64,000 bases of DNA, taken from positions 673,309 to 737,308 of the forward strand of contig NZ_JANDBC010000001.1 in the NCBI RefSeq assembly GCF_024320785.1, read 5' to 3'. The stretch comes from Gracilimonas sediminicola. Lineage in GTDB: Bacteria; Bacteroidota; Rhodothermia; Balneolales; Balneolaceae. Positions 7,608 through 16,391 of the stretch are shown one piece after another. How positions within the stretch are numbered: position 1 is the stretch's first letter; each line of letters opens with the position of its first letter. The position numbers were made by a program, and so were the translations under genes. The notes under the pieces were generated by a model that was not told the origin of the DNA, did not search any database, and worked only from the letters and a program-made list of their open reading frames with translations.

Positions 7608-10586
7608 ATGAATCTAAGCGAATTAGTAGAAAAATATGATGCTAAAAGAGATGAATATCTGAAATCAGATTATAATGAAACTCAAGTAAGAGCTGATTTT
7701 CTAGACCCTTTTTTCGAATTGCTTGGATGGGACATCAAAAATGAAAAAAACAAACCAACAAATGAAAGAGAAGTTCTTTTAGAAGAACCCTTGAAAGGAA
7801 CAGCTTCTGAAAACACCAAAAAACCAGATTATACTTTTCGACTTTTTTCAGAAAGAAAGTTCTTTGTTGAGGCCAAAAAGCCAAATGTTAGTGTAGAAAC
7901 CAATCCTGAAAATGCAAAACAAGTTCGTAGATATGGGTTCACGGCTAAGCTAAAAGTCTCGGTACTTACGAACTTTGAATATCTGTTGATTTATGATTGT
8001 TCTCATAAAGTTGAAAAAGACGATAGTCATGATAAAGCCCTCATTAAGACATATCACTATAAAGAATATGAAGATAAAATTGATGAGATTAGAGCGTTAT
8101 TAGGCCATGAATCTGTCTATTCAGGGCAATTTGACAAAGAGTGGCAAAGTATTGAAGAAAAAATAAATCGTTATAATGTCGATGATTTATTTCTAGACCA
8201 AATAAATGACTGGCGAACAAAACTTGGTAAGGAAATTTTTGAACATGAACCGGACATAGAAGAAGAACGTCTAAACGATTATGTTCAAAGTTATATAAAC
8301 CGAATTATATTTTTGCGTGTTTGTGAGGACAGAAACCTTGAAGAGTACCAAACTTTATTAGGATTTGCCGATAAGAAAGATTTTGAAGCTCTGATTAAAA
8401 AGTTTAATCAAGCTGATAAAAGATATAATTCAGGGTTATTTGACCAGTTCCTCTCAGACAAAATTATTGGGAATGTTAGCTCAGTATTCTGGGATATTAT
8501 TAAGCAATTATACTACCCTGAAAGCCCCTATTCATTTTCTGTTTTTTCCTCGGATATACTTGGTAGTATTTATGAGATTTTCCTTACTGAAAAACTCACA
8601 CTTAAAAAAGAAGGAATTGAACTAGTCACAAAACCTGAAAAAGTTGATCGTGACGTCGTTACTACTCCTGGCTTTATAATTAAATCTATTCTTAATCAGA
8701 CTGTCGTTCCTTTTTGTAAAGACAAAAGTATTGATGAGATACTATCAAGCAAAATGGCTGATATTGCTTGTGGATCGGGAGCATTTCTTATCGAACTCTA
8801 TCAGTTACTAAACGATCAGTTGATTGACCTATTTTTAAAGGAAGACAAAGATAAACTAGTTCAAACCAACATAAACACCTTCAAGTTACCGTTTGAGACA
8901 AAGCAAGAAATACTACTCAATTGCATCTATGGTATAGATAAAGATTATAACGCAGTCGAAGCATCTAAGTTTGGGCTACTTCTCAAACTTCTCGAGGGAG
9001 AAGATAATAAGTCTATTGCAGTTAATGAGCCAATACTACCTGATCTCAGCAACAACATAAAATATGGGAACTCTCTGATCTCTACAGATGACGTGGATGA
9101 CAGAGAGGATTTTGAAGAGATCAACCCCTTCAACTTTGAAGGTTTAAATTTTGATGTAATCGTAGGTAATCCACCTTACATGAAATCAGAAGACATGAAG
9201 GAGTTCACCCCTAAAGAATATCCTCTTTATAAAACCAAATACCTCTCCTCCTATAAGCAATTTGATAAGTATTTCGTTTTCGTAGAGAGAGCAATAGAAG
9301 TCTTAAAAGATGGTGGTTATTTAGGGTATATAATACCAAGTAAGTTTTTGAAAGTCGGTGCCGGTAAGAAGTTGCGGGAATATTTACAAAATGAAGGTTA
9401 TTTAGACAGACTACTCTCTTTTGGTGCAAACCAAGTCTTTAAAGAGACCACTACATATACATGTATTCTAATCATTGAAAAAACTAGTTCTGACTCTTTC
9501 GAATACAATGAGATTCAAAGTCTAACTGATTGGAAAGTTTCAAAGGATGAAATTGAGTATCAGCAAATAAATACAAGTGATCTTGACGAAGAGGTTTGGA
9601 TCTTGGTTCCACCATATCTTATTGATGTTTACGAACAAATAAATTCACAAAGTTCATCACTTGAACAGATAGTTGGCAGTGATGGTGTTTTTAATGGAAT
9701 TCAAACAAGTGCTAATAGAATATATATTTTCCAACCAGAACGTGAAGACGATAATTACTATTACTTCACTAAGAATGATAGAGAATGGACAATTGAAAAA
9801 GAATTGACCAAACCTTATTTCAAAACATCAAGAGGGGATGATAGCCTACACACCTATAGACCATTTAAACCTAATGCTCGGGTCTTTTACCCCTATAGAA
9901 AAACAGATACTGGAGTAAGTCTTGTAGATTTAGACGAAATTGAAGATAGATTCCCTAAAGCCTTTGAATATATATCCCATTATAAAGAAGACTTGGAAGA
10001 CAGAGATATTAAGCCTGAGCCTGAAACAGACAACGAATGGTATAGATATGGGAGACATCAAAGCTTAGATAAATGTGGTCTCCCTCAAAAAATTATTGTT
10101 GGTGTTCTTTCTCAGGGAGATAAGTATGCAATAGATTATCATGGAACATTAATATCTTCTGGTGGAACTGCTGGTTACTGTGTTGTGTCATTACCAGAAG
10201 AATCAAATTATTCAATTTACTACATACAAGCCCTTTTAAACTCAAAGTATCTAGAATGGTATTCAGCGCTCATCGGCGAAGTATTTAGAGGGGGATTTAT
10301 TGCCCGGGGTACAAAGGTTTTAAACAAACTACCTATTAGAAATATTAACTTTGATGATGAAAATGAAAAAGAATTACACGACAAAATTGTAGAGTTACAG
10401 GAAGACTTAATAAAGATATTCACTAAGATAGATGAGAATTCACGAAATCCTAGACAACTAGACCAACACAGAAGAAAATTTGCAGTAGTAAAAGCCGAAC
10501 TTGATAAGAAACTTGAAGAGCTTTATCAATTAGGAGACGAAGATTCACTCATACCTATGATACAAGATATTTATGCAACTGATTAA
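7608..10586 (+). CDS. type IIG restriction enzyme/N6-adenine methyltransferase
   Basis: A 992-residue single-chain restriction-modification enzyme. The N-terminal nuclease domain has a PD-(D/E)xK signature: Asp74 in KPDYTF and Glu88-x-Lys90 in FVEAK. After a helical connector, the SAM-binding motif ADIACGSGAF lies near residue 385 and the catalytic NPPY near 521, as in Eco57I-type adenine methyltransferases. The C-terminal 400 residues resemble a TaqI-like target-recognition domain (ALLNSKYLEWYSALIGE...KVLNKLPIR). Methylation of adenine and cleavage near the same site are expected. It is the first gene of a three-gene operon, overlapping the second by 14 bp. A BREX PglX-like role is less likely because no other BREX gene is present. 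Confidence 0.82.
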   Translation: MNLSELVEKYDAKRDEYLKSDYNETQVRADFLDPFFELLGWDIKNEKNKPTNEREVLLEEPLKGTASENTKKPDYTFRLFSERKFFVEAKKPNVSVETNPENAKQVRRYGFTAKLKVSVLTNFEYLLIYDCSHKVEKDDSHDKALIKTYHYKEYEDKIDEIRALLGHESVYSGQFDKEWQSIEEKINRYNVDDLFLDQINDWRTKLGKEIFEHEPDIEEERLNDYVQSYINRIIFLRVCEDRNLEEYQTLLGFADKKDFEALIKKFNQADKRYNSGLFDQFLSDKIIGNVSSVFWDIIKQLYYPESPYSFSVFSSDILGSIYEIFLTEKLTLKKEGIELVTKPEKVDRDVVTTPGFIIKSILNQTVVPFCKDKSIDEILSSKMADIACGSGAFLIELYQLLNDQLIDLFLKEDKDKLVQTNINTFKLPFETKQEILLNCIYGIDKDYNAVEASKFGLLLKLLEGEDNKSIAVNEPILPDLSNNIKYGNSLISTDDVDDREDFEEINPFNFEGLNFDVIVGNPPYMKSEDMKEFTPKEYPLYKTKYLSSYKQFDKYFVFVERAIEVLKDGGYLGYIIPSKFLKVGAGKKLREYLQNEGYLDRLLSFGANQVFKETTTYTCILIIEKTSSDSFEYNEIQSLTDWKVSKDEIEYQQINTSDLDEEVWILVPPYLIDVYEQINSQSSSLEQIVGSDGVFNGIQTSANRIYIFQPEREDDNYYYFTKNDREWTIEKELTKPYFKTSRGDDSLHTYRPFKPNARVFYPYRKTDTGVSLVDLDEIEDRFPKAFEYISHYKEDLEDRDIKPEPETDNEWYRYGRHQSLDKCGLPQKIIVGVLSQGDKYAIDYHGTLISSGGTAGYCVVSLPEESNYSIYYIQALLNSKYLEWYSALIGEVFRGGFIARGTKVLNKLPIRNINFDDENEKELHDKIVELQEDLIKIFTKIDENSRNPRQLDQHRRKFAVVKAELDKKLEELYQLGDEDSLIPMIQDIYATD

Positions 10587-12180
10587 AAACGCATCTGAGG
10601 AAAAGCTTAGAGGTGGTTTTTATACCCCGGAAGAAATTGCTTCATTTATTTTAAAATGGGCAATGAACGGTAGTGACAATTATTCAATACTAGAGCCAAG
10701 TTGTGGGGACGGTGTTTTTCTTAAATGCTTGCTAAAGGATTCCTATCAATTTGAAAACATCACAGCGGTTGAATTTAATCCCTCAGAAGCAGAAAAAGCC
10801 GCAAAAATTGAGTTGCCAAATAAAGAAGTTATAAATGAAGACTTCCATGTTTTTTGTAATGAAACAAAAGATAAATATGATTTGGTAATAGGCAATCCAC
10901 CATACATACGCTACCAATACTTCGCTGAAGAGCAGCAAAAGCAAGCAGAAAAGATATTCACAAAAGCAGGGCTTAAGTATTCTAAGTTAACAAATGCTTG
11001 GGTCTCATTTGTTGTAGGATCTACACTCTTGTTAAAAGATGAGGGTAAGATTGCTTTTGTAGTTCCTGCTGAACTTCTGCAAGTATCATATGCCCAGCAA
11101 CTAAGAGAATTCCTAGCACGTGAATACAACAAAATAAATATAGTTTCATTTGAGAAGCTTGTCTTTCCAGATATTCAGCAAGAAGTATTGTTGCTGTTAT
11201 GTGAGAAAAACAAAACTGACAAACATAGAATAGAGCATCTTGAAGTAAAAGACGCTTCTTCTTTGGCCAAATTAGATGTCAAACGATTAAAAAGTCCAAA
11301 AAAGAAAATTGATTTTGAGAATAATAAATGGACTTTCTATTTCCTTGACCAAGAAGAGATCGACTTCTTAGAAAATGTAGCGAGCTCAAAAAAAATCCCA
11401 AAAATTGGTGATTATGCAAAAGTCCAGGTTGGGATTACTACAGGCGCAAATTCTTATTTTACTGTCCCACTCGATACAGTCCAAAAATATGATCTTCATG
11501 ATTTCGCAAAACCAATGGTGGGAAGAAGTGTCCAAGTTGATAGTGTAATATTTAATACTGTTGATTGGAATAAAAATAGAGAAAAGGACGTAAGAGCTCA
11601 TCTATTAGTATTTCCACCAGAGAAACAATTGAATGGCCATGATGGGGCTAGAGAGTATATTAAAAAAGGTGAGTCAGATGATGTTCACACAGGTTACAAA
11701 ACAAGTATAAGAGATGATTGGTTTGTTATCCCATCGGTGAAACTTTCAGATGCATTGTTCATAAGAAGGAACCATCTATTCCCGAGATTGATAGCCAATC
11801 AAGCCAAAGCATACACAACAGATACTATGCATCGTGTTTTTTTAGATAAAAAAACGAAGATTAAACCCTTTGTCGCTAGTTTTTATAATTCATTATCTCT
11901 TGCTTTTTCTGAAATTTCTGGTCGTTCGCATGGTGGGGGTGTTCTTGAACTAATGCCTAGTGAAACTGAAAGTGTTCTATTGCCCTATGATGAGTCACAT
12001 GAAGAATTTCTAGACAAAATCGACTCAATGATGAGATCAGATGCTTCTATTGATTCCATTTTAGAGTTTACTGATAAGAAAATTCTTCATGATGGATACG
12101 GCCTTAGTAAAAAGGAAATCAAGTTGGCCAATAGTATTTGGAAGAAGCTTTCTAACAGAAGATTGAACAGGAAACATTAA
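10573..12180 (+). CDS. Eco57I-family adenine-specific DNA methyltransferase
   Basis: A 535-residue N6-adenine methyltransferase. GFYTPEEIA at residues 15-23 and EPSCGDGVF at 41-49 form the SAM pocket, and NPPY at 108-111 is the catalytic motif. The C-terminal half (from about 270) is a target-recognition region with GRSHGGGVLELMPSE, typical of TaqI/Eco57I methyltransferases. No nuclease motif is seen, so this is methylation only. It starts 14 bp inside the type IIG gene and its stop overlaps the next start by one base, which points to translational coupling. It may modify the second strand of an asymmetric site or protect against the partner enzyme; which one cannot be told from sequence. Confidence 0.85.
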   Translation: MQLIKNASEEKLRGGFYTPEEIASFILKWAMNGSDNYSILEPSCGDGVFLKCLLKDSYQFENITAVEFNPSEAEKAAKIELPNKEVINEDFHVFCNETKDKYDLVIGNPPYIRYQYFAEEQQKQAEKIFTKAGLKYSKLTNAWVSFVVGSTLLLKDEGKIAFVVPAELLQVSYAQQLREFLAREYNKINIVSFEKLVFPDIQQEVLLLLCEKNKTDKHRIEHLEVKDASSLAKLDVKRLKSPKKKIDFENNKWTFYFLDQEEIDFLENVASSKKIPKIGDYAKVQVGITTGANSYFTVPLDTVQKYDLHDFAKPMVGRSVQVDSVIFNTVDWNKNREKDVRAHLLVFPPEKQLNGHDGAREYIKKGESDDVHTGYKTSIRDDWFVIPSVKLSDALFIRRNHLFPRLIANQAKAYTTDTMHRVFLDKKTKIKPFVASFYNSLSLAFSEISGRSHGGGVLELMPSETESVLLPYDESHEEFLDKIDSMMRSDASIDSILEFTDKKILHDGYGLSKKEIKLANSIWKKLSNRRLNRKH

Positions 12181-13079
12181 TGTCGGATATAAAATTATTC
12201 AAATTAGATGGTGACAAGGCTGTTGAACTAGAGGGTACATCAGCAAAGGTAGAAAAGTCTCTGCAAGCAAGAATGGAGACTAACTTGGATACTTATCTCG
12301 GGGTAAGTTATTTAGAGACTGAATATTCAACAGGATCAAATCATGGTGGAAGAATTGACACCCTGGGCATTGATGAAAATGGAAGTCCTGTAATTATTGA
12401 GTATAAAAGATCAATGAATGAAAATGTCATTAATCAAGGTCTCTTCTATTTAGATTGGTTACTCGATCACAAGGCTGAATTTGAGTTGTTGGTTATGAAT
12501 AAGCTTGGTAACAAGTATTCGGAAAATATTGACTGGTCAAGCCCCCGATTATTATGTATCGCAGGTGATTTTACTAAGTATGATGAGCATGCAGTAAAAC
12601 AAATGAATAGAAATATCGAACTAATTAGATATAAGAATTTTGGAGATAACCTACTCTTATTAGAATTAGTGAATGTGGCCGAGGCCAATAATAAAGCTAC
12701 TTCATCAAATCGAAGTGTAACTCAAAAGAATGTCTCAGATTATTTGAGTGAAGCCGATTCTGAATTAAGTGACCTCTATCACTCTTTAAGGGACTATATG
12801 CTGAATTTAGGTGATGATGTCCAAGAAAAGACTTTAAAGCATTATGTAGCCTACAAGAGAATTAAAAACTTTGCATGCGTAGAAGTTCATCCACAAAGCA
12901 AAAAGCTTTATGTGTATATAAAAATAAACCCGGATGAAGTTGAGTTACAAGATGGTTTTTCAAGAGACGTGAGAGAGATTGGCCACTATGGTACAGGTGA
13001 TTTAGAGATCACTTTGAGAAAACAAGATGATCTTGAACGTGCCCAATCTCTCATATTCAAGAGCTACGAGCTAAGTTAA
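12180..13079 (+). CDS. DUF5655 protein with PD-(D/E)xK nuclease core
   Basis: A 299-residue protein. The N-terminal half shows GGRIDTLGIDENGSPVIIEYK, with Asp60, Glu74 and Lys76 fitting a NucS/DUF91-like PD-(D/E)xK nuclease. Residues about 185-299 match the DUF5655 domain (TLKHYVAYKRIKNFACVEVHP and the following basic strand). The start codon overlaps the preceding methyltransferase stop (TAATG), so it is the third gene of the operon. Proteins of this family recur beside restriction-modification genes. A role as an extra nuclease or end-recognition subunit is inferred; the reaction is unknown. It is the last gene of the island before the tRNA. Confidence 0.75.
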   Translation: MSDIKLFKLDGDKAVELEGTSAKVEKSLQARMETNLDTYLGVSYLETEYSTGSNHGGRIDTLGIDENGSPVIIEYKRSMNENVINQGLFYLDWLLDHKAEFELLVMNKLGNKYSENIDWSSPRLLCIAGDFTKYDEHAVKQMNRNIELIRYKNFGDNLLLLELVNVAEANNKATSSNRSVTQKNVSDYLSEADSELSDLYHSLRDYMLNLGDDVQEKTLKHYVAYKRIKNFACVEVHPQSKKLYVYIKINPDEVELQDGFSRDVREIGHYGTGDLEITLRKQDDLERAQSLIFKSYELS

Positions 13080-13110
13080 ATCCCTTAAAGTTTGACCTAT
13101 GTTGTACCCA

Positions 13111-13140
13111 AAATAAAAAAGGCCGCTAAAAGCGGCCTTT
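13111..13140 (-). terminator. rho-independent terminator of tRNA-fMet
   Basis: On the minus strand AAAGGCCGC-TTTTA-GCGGCCTTT is followed by TTTATTTT, a strong hairpin and T-run just after the tRNA. Read on the plus strand the same hairpin could also stop the defence operon, though the plus-strand T-run is short. Confidence 0.85.
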
Positions 13141-13143
13141 AAG

Positions 13144-13219
<76 letters not shown>

Positions 13220-13337
13220 GTGAAGGCTTTCAATATACGACTTTTACCTAACCGATATCAAGAGATTTTTTAGATTTCTTGTTAATCTTTCAGTGTTCGA
13301 TTTTGTAATTTTCAGGAAACTCGAATTAAAGGAATTT

Positions 13338-14606
13338 ATGATAGACAGCAAGCAAGCGATAGCACTGGAAAATGAATACGGAGCACATAATTATCACCCC
13401 CTGCCGGTAGTGTTATCGAAGGGAAAGGGTGTGCATGTCTGGGACCCTGAAGGAAACAAGTATTATGATTTTTTATCGGCCTATTCTGCTGTCAACCAGG
13501 GTCACAGCCATCCTAAAATAATCCAGGCTTTAACCGAGCAGGCTAACACGCTCAGCCTCACCTCCCGCGCTTTCTACAATAATGTGCTTGGAGAATATGA
13601 GAAGTACATCACCGACTATTTTGGGTTCGATAAGGTACTTCCCATGAACACCGGTGCCGAGGGAGTTGAGACGGCTATCAAAATTTGTCGGAAATGGGCC
13701 TATGAGAAAAAGGGGATTCCCGAGCAGGAAGCTCAAATCATTGTATTGGAGAATAACTTCCATGGGCGGACTACCACGGTCATCTCTTTTTCCAATGATC
13801 CGGATGCCCGTAAAAATTTCGGCCCTTATACTCCCGGCTTTATCAAGATACCTTATAATGATATAGATGCACTGCAAGAGGCTTTAAAACAACCGAATAT
13901 TGCCGGCTTGCTGGCCGAGCCGATTCAGGGAGAAGCCGGAGTCGTGGTACCTGATGATGGTTACATCTCGAAAACAGCCGCCCTTTGTAAAGAAAACAAT
14001 GTGCTTTTTATCGCTGATGAAATTCAGACCGGTATTGCACGAACCGGAAGCTTACTTGCCGTGTGCGGGGATTGCACCTGCGCCGGTAATTGCGAGCGAC
14101 AGCCTACCTACACCAAGCCCGATATGCTCATTTTAGGAAAGGCCTTATCCGGAGGCGCTTATCCGGTTTCAGCGGTGCTGGCTGATGATCATATTATGGA
14201 AGTCATCAAACCCGGGCAGCACGGCTCTACTTATGGTGGAAACCCGCTGGCATGTAAAGTTGCCATCGCCGCTTTAGATGTAGTGCAGGATGAGAAACTG
14301 GCTCAGAATGCACGCAAGCTGGGCAACATCTTCCGGGATGAGATGAATAAACTGGTTGAAGAATTTGACCTGTTTGTGAAGGTGCGCGGCAAAGGATTAC
14401 TGAATGCCGTCATTATCAACGACTCTCCTGATAGTGATACCGCGTGGAGATTTTGTGTAGCCCTTAAGGACAACGGACTACTCGCAAAACCAACGCATGG
14501 TAACATCATTCGCTTTGCGCCACCTTTGGTTATGACTGAAGAAGAGCTGATGGATTGTGTCGAGATCATCAGAAAAACCGTTACTCAGTTTAAAGAAAGT
14601 AAGTAG
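13338..14606 (+). CDS. rocD: ornithine aminotransferase
   Basis: A 422-residue class III PLP aminotransferase that converts ornithine and 2-oxoglutarate to glutamate semialdehyde and glutamate. [19 protein letters not shown] and [13 protein letters not shown] are strongly ornithine-aminotransferase-like. The PLP lysine lies in LGKALSGG, and the phosphate and ring contacts in NTGAEGVE and [11 protein letters not shown]. The ATG at 13338 is chosen for the AAAGGAATTT site; the longer in-frame start at 13293 has no such site. A Cys-rich insert ([10 protein letters not shown], near residues 240-249) lies just before the PLP-lysine segment. The gene stands next to the tRNA and is convergent with the LytTR operon, 4 bases apart. 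Confidence 0.93.
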   Translation: MIDSKQAIALENEYGAHNYHPLPVVLSKGKGVHVWDPEGNKYYDFLSAYSAVNQGHSHPKIIQALTEQANTLSLTSRAFYNNVLGEYEKYITDYFGFDKVLPMNTGAEGVETAIKICRKWAYEKKGIPEQEAQIIVLENNFHGRTTTVISFSNDPDARKNFGPYTPGFIKIPYNDIDALQEALKQPNIAGLLAEPIQGEAGVVVPDDGYISKTAALCKENNVLFIADEIQTGIARTGSLLAVCGDCTCAGNCERQPTYTKPDMLILGKALSGGAYPVSAVLADDHIMEVIKPGQHGSTYGGNPLACKVAIAALDVVQDEKLAQNARKLGNIFRDEMNKLVEEFDLFVKVRGKGLLNAVIINDSPDSDTAWRFCVALKDNGLLAKPTHGNIIRFAPPLVMTEEELMDCVEIIRKTVTQFKESK

Positions 14607-14610
14607 TTCC

Positions 14611-15360
14611 TTAAACCCCGAGCCATTCTTTCAGTTCGGGAGTTTTATTGCGGCTGATGATGATTTCATACTCCACCGGCGGGGTGAGGTTTACCGTAAC
14701 TTGTCCTTTGAAGTAAGGCTCCAGATCCTTCACAGAATTAATATGTGCAATAAACTGACGGTTCAGCCTGAAAAACAGTTCAGGGTTCAGCATCTCTTCA
14801 AGTTCGGCAAGGGTGAAATTGATGATATACTTTTTCTTTTGGTTCGTTACCAGCCAAACCAATTTATCGCTGGCCATAAAATAGGCGATTTCATCTACCT
14901 TCAGCGGAAACAACTTCCGGCCCAGTTTAACCAGGAAACGATCTTTGTAGTTATCTTCATTCAGTATCTCTTTCGCAAATTTAAAAGCAGGCCCCTTTTC
15001 AAAGGTCTTTTTAACCCGTTTATATTTCTCTAATCCTTTGGCAATATCATCGCGGGTAATGGGCTTCACCAGGTAATCGATACTGTTTAGCTTAAATGCT
15101 TTAAGTGCATATTCATCGTAAGCCGTAGTGAAAATAATGGGCGTATTTATCTCAATGTTGTCCAGCGTTTCGAAGCAGGGCCCGTCTGCCAATTCCACAT
15201 CCATAAAAATTAAATCCAGGTCATGCTTTCTGATTTCAGATAATGCTTCCTCGCCGGTTTCAACGGCAGCCACAATCTCTGCATCTTTCTGTACGGCCTT
15301 TATATGTTTTGAAATCTGCTTGCTGGCGGGAGCCTCATCCTCACAAATAAGAATTTTCAT
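14611..15360 (-). CDS. LytTR-family response regulator
   Basis: A 249-residue response regulator. The receiver domain (residues 1-115) has the acidic pair CEDE, phospho-acceptor Asp in LIFMDVEL, Thr in IFTTAYDEYA, and Lys in YLVKPI. The C-terminal LytTR DNA-binding domain (about 145-245) carries the typical FRLNRQFIAHINSV motif. The ATG at 15360 is used because it overlaps the kinase stop (TGATG); a GTG one codon upstream is less likely. It is the last gene of a three-gene operon with its kinase and a TPR/propeller protein. DNA targets are not evident. Confidence 0.9.
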   Translation of the reverse strand: MKILICEDEAPASKQISKHIKAVQKDAEIVAAVETGEEALSEIRKHDLDLIFMDVELADGPCFETLDNIEINTPIIFTTAYDEYALKAFKLNSIDYLVKPITRDDIAKGLEKYKRVKKTFEKGPAFKFAKEILNEDNYKDRFLVKLGRKLFPLKVDEIAYFMASDKLVWLVTNQKKKYIINFTLAELEEMLNPELFFRLNRQFIAHINSVKDLEPYFKGQVTVNLTPPVEYEIIISRNKTPELKEWLGV

Positions 15361-16391
15361 CACACATTCATTTTTAGTATTGGTATCCGAACCACAAACT
15401 CGTGCTCGTTCTTTTCAATATGCACCGGTTTATTCGTAAAGTATTTATACCGATCGGAAATATTTTTCAGCCCTACTTCCGTGCTTTTAACCGAACTCTT
15501 TTTGGGTTGAAGGTTATTTCGGACTTCAAGTTGATCATCTCCCTTTACCTTAATTGAAATCTCCATCGGGTGCCGGGAGGAAATCTCATTATGTTTCACT
15601 GCATTTTCAACCAATATTTGCAGCGTTGCCGATGGCACCCTGTAATCTCCGTGTCCGTTTGCAGAAATATTGCAGGTCAGCTTTTCATTGAACCTGATTC
15701 GGAGTAAGAACAGGTAGTTTTTTATGAATTCAATTTCATCCCGCAGTAATACCAGCTCTTCGTTTTTTTGGTTGAGTACATACCGGTAAATGTCACTCAG
15801 CGTATCCAGATATTTTTGAGCCAGTTTAGGGTCTTCGTCAATTAAGGCGTTCAATACGTTAAAATTGTTGAACAGAAAATGAGGACTTATCTGAGCCTGA
15901 AGCACACTCAGCCTTGCTTTTGCGTTCTCCTTTTCAAGGATCTCATTTTCCAGTAACGACTTTTTCCACTCTTTAATAATTACATCAGCATTCACAAAAG
16001 CGGCAATGGAAAGCGAAAAGCTGAGGGCAAAAAGATTGTACTCTATCATTCCGGGAAACCAAACGCTCATATCCCACAAGGTTTGATATAACAGCACCAT
16101 TACCGGGGTTACGATAGCGGGAGTCAGTATTGCCGTACACCCGATTTCGGCCCAAAGCCGCTGTGGTACTTTTTGCTGCCAGGGGATCCACCTTTCCAGC
16201 CACTGGCTTTTCAGGGTATGAACCTCGAATAACGCAATCAGAATAATAAAAACGGCTATGGAATACTCCACGTGTGAGTACAGGGTCATGTCCGCAAAAT
16301 CATACCCCCTGATCAAATACAAAAGCGTGTACGAGGGCATGGCCAGCGTAAAAGAAATAATGAGTCTGTTTTTAAGGGTGTTAAACCTCAT
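15360..16391 (-). CDS. LytS/YehU-type sensor histidine kinase
   Basis: A 343-residue membrane kinase. About four hydrophobic segments fill residues 10-140. The His-kinase box ISPHFLFNNFNVLNAL follows, with the phospho-acceptor His, and then the C-terminal ATP-binding domain with LVENAVKHNEI (N-box) and GLKNISDRY (G-box). The LytS family pairs with LytTR regulators, which is the next gene here. Its start overlaps the preceding gene by 4 bp (ATGA) and its stop overlaps the regulator start. The signal sensed is unknown; the co-transcribed TPR/propeller protein could be part of the sensing chain. Confidence 0.9.
   Translation of the reverse strand: MRFNTLKNRLIISFTLAMPSYTLLYLIRGYDFADMTLYSHVEYSIAVFIILIALFEVHTLKSQWLERWIPWQQKVPQRLWAEIGCTAILTPAIVTPVMVLLYQTLWDMSVWFPGMIEYNLFALSFSLSIAAFVNADVIIKEWKKSLLENEILEKENAKARLSVLQAQISPHFLFNNFNVLNALIDEDPKLAQKYLDTLSDIYRYVLNQKNEELVLLRDEIEFIKNYLFLLRIRFNEKLTCNISANGHGDYRVPSATLQILVENAVKHNEISSRHPMEISIKVKGDDQLEVRNNLQPKKSSVKSTEVGLKNISDRYKYFTNKPVHIEKNEHEFVVRIPILKMNV

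Noticed and set aside
7608..13079. BREX or type I restriction system
   Set aside because: No HsdS, HsdR helicase, BrxC, PglZ or Lon-like gene is nearby; the large gene is a self-contained nuclease-methyltransferase.
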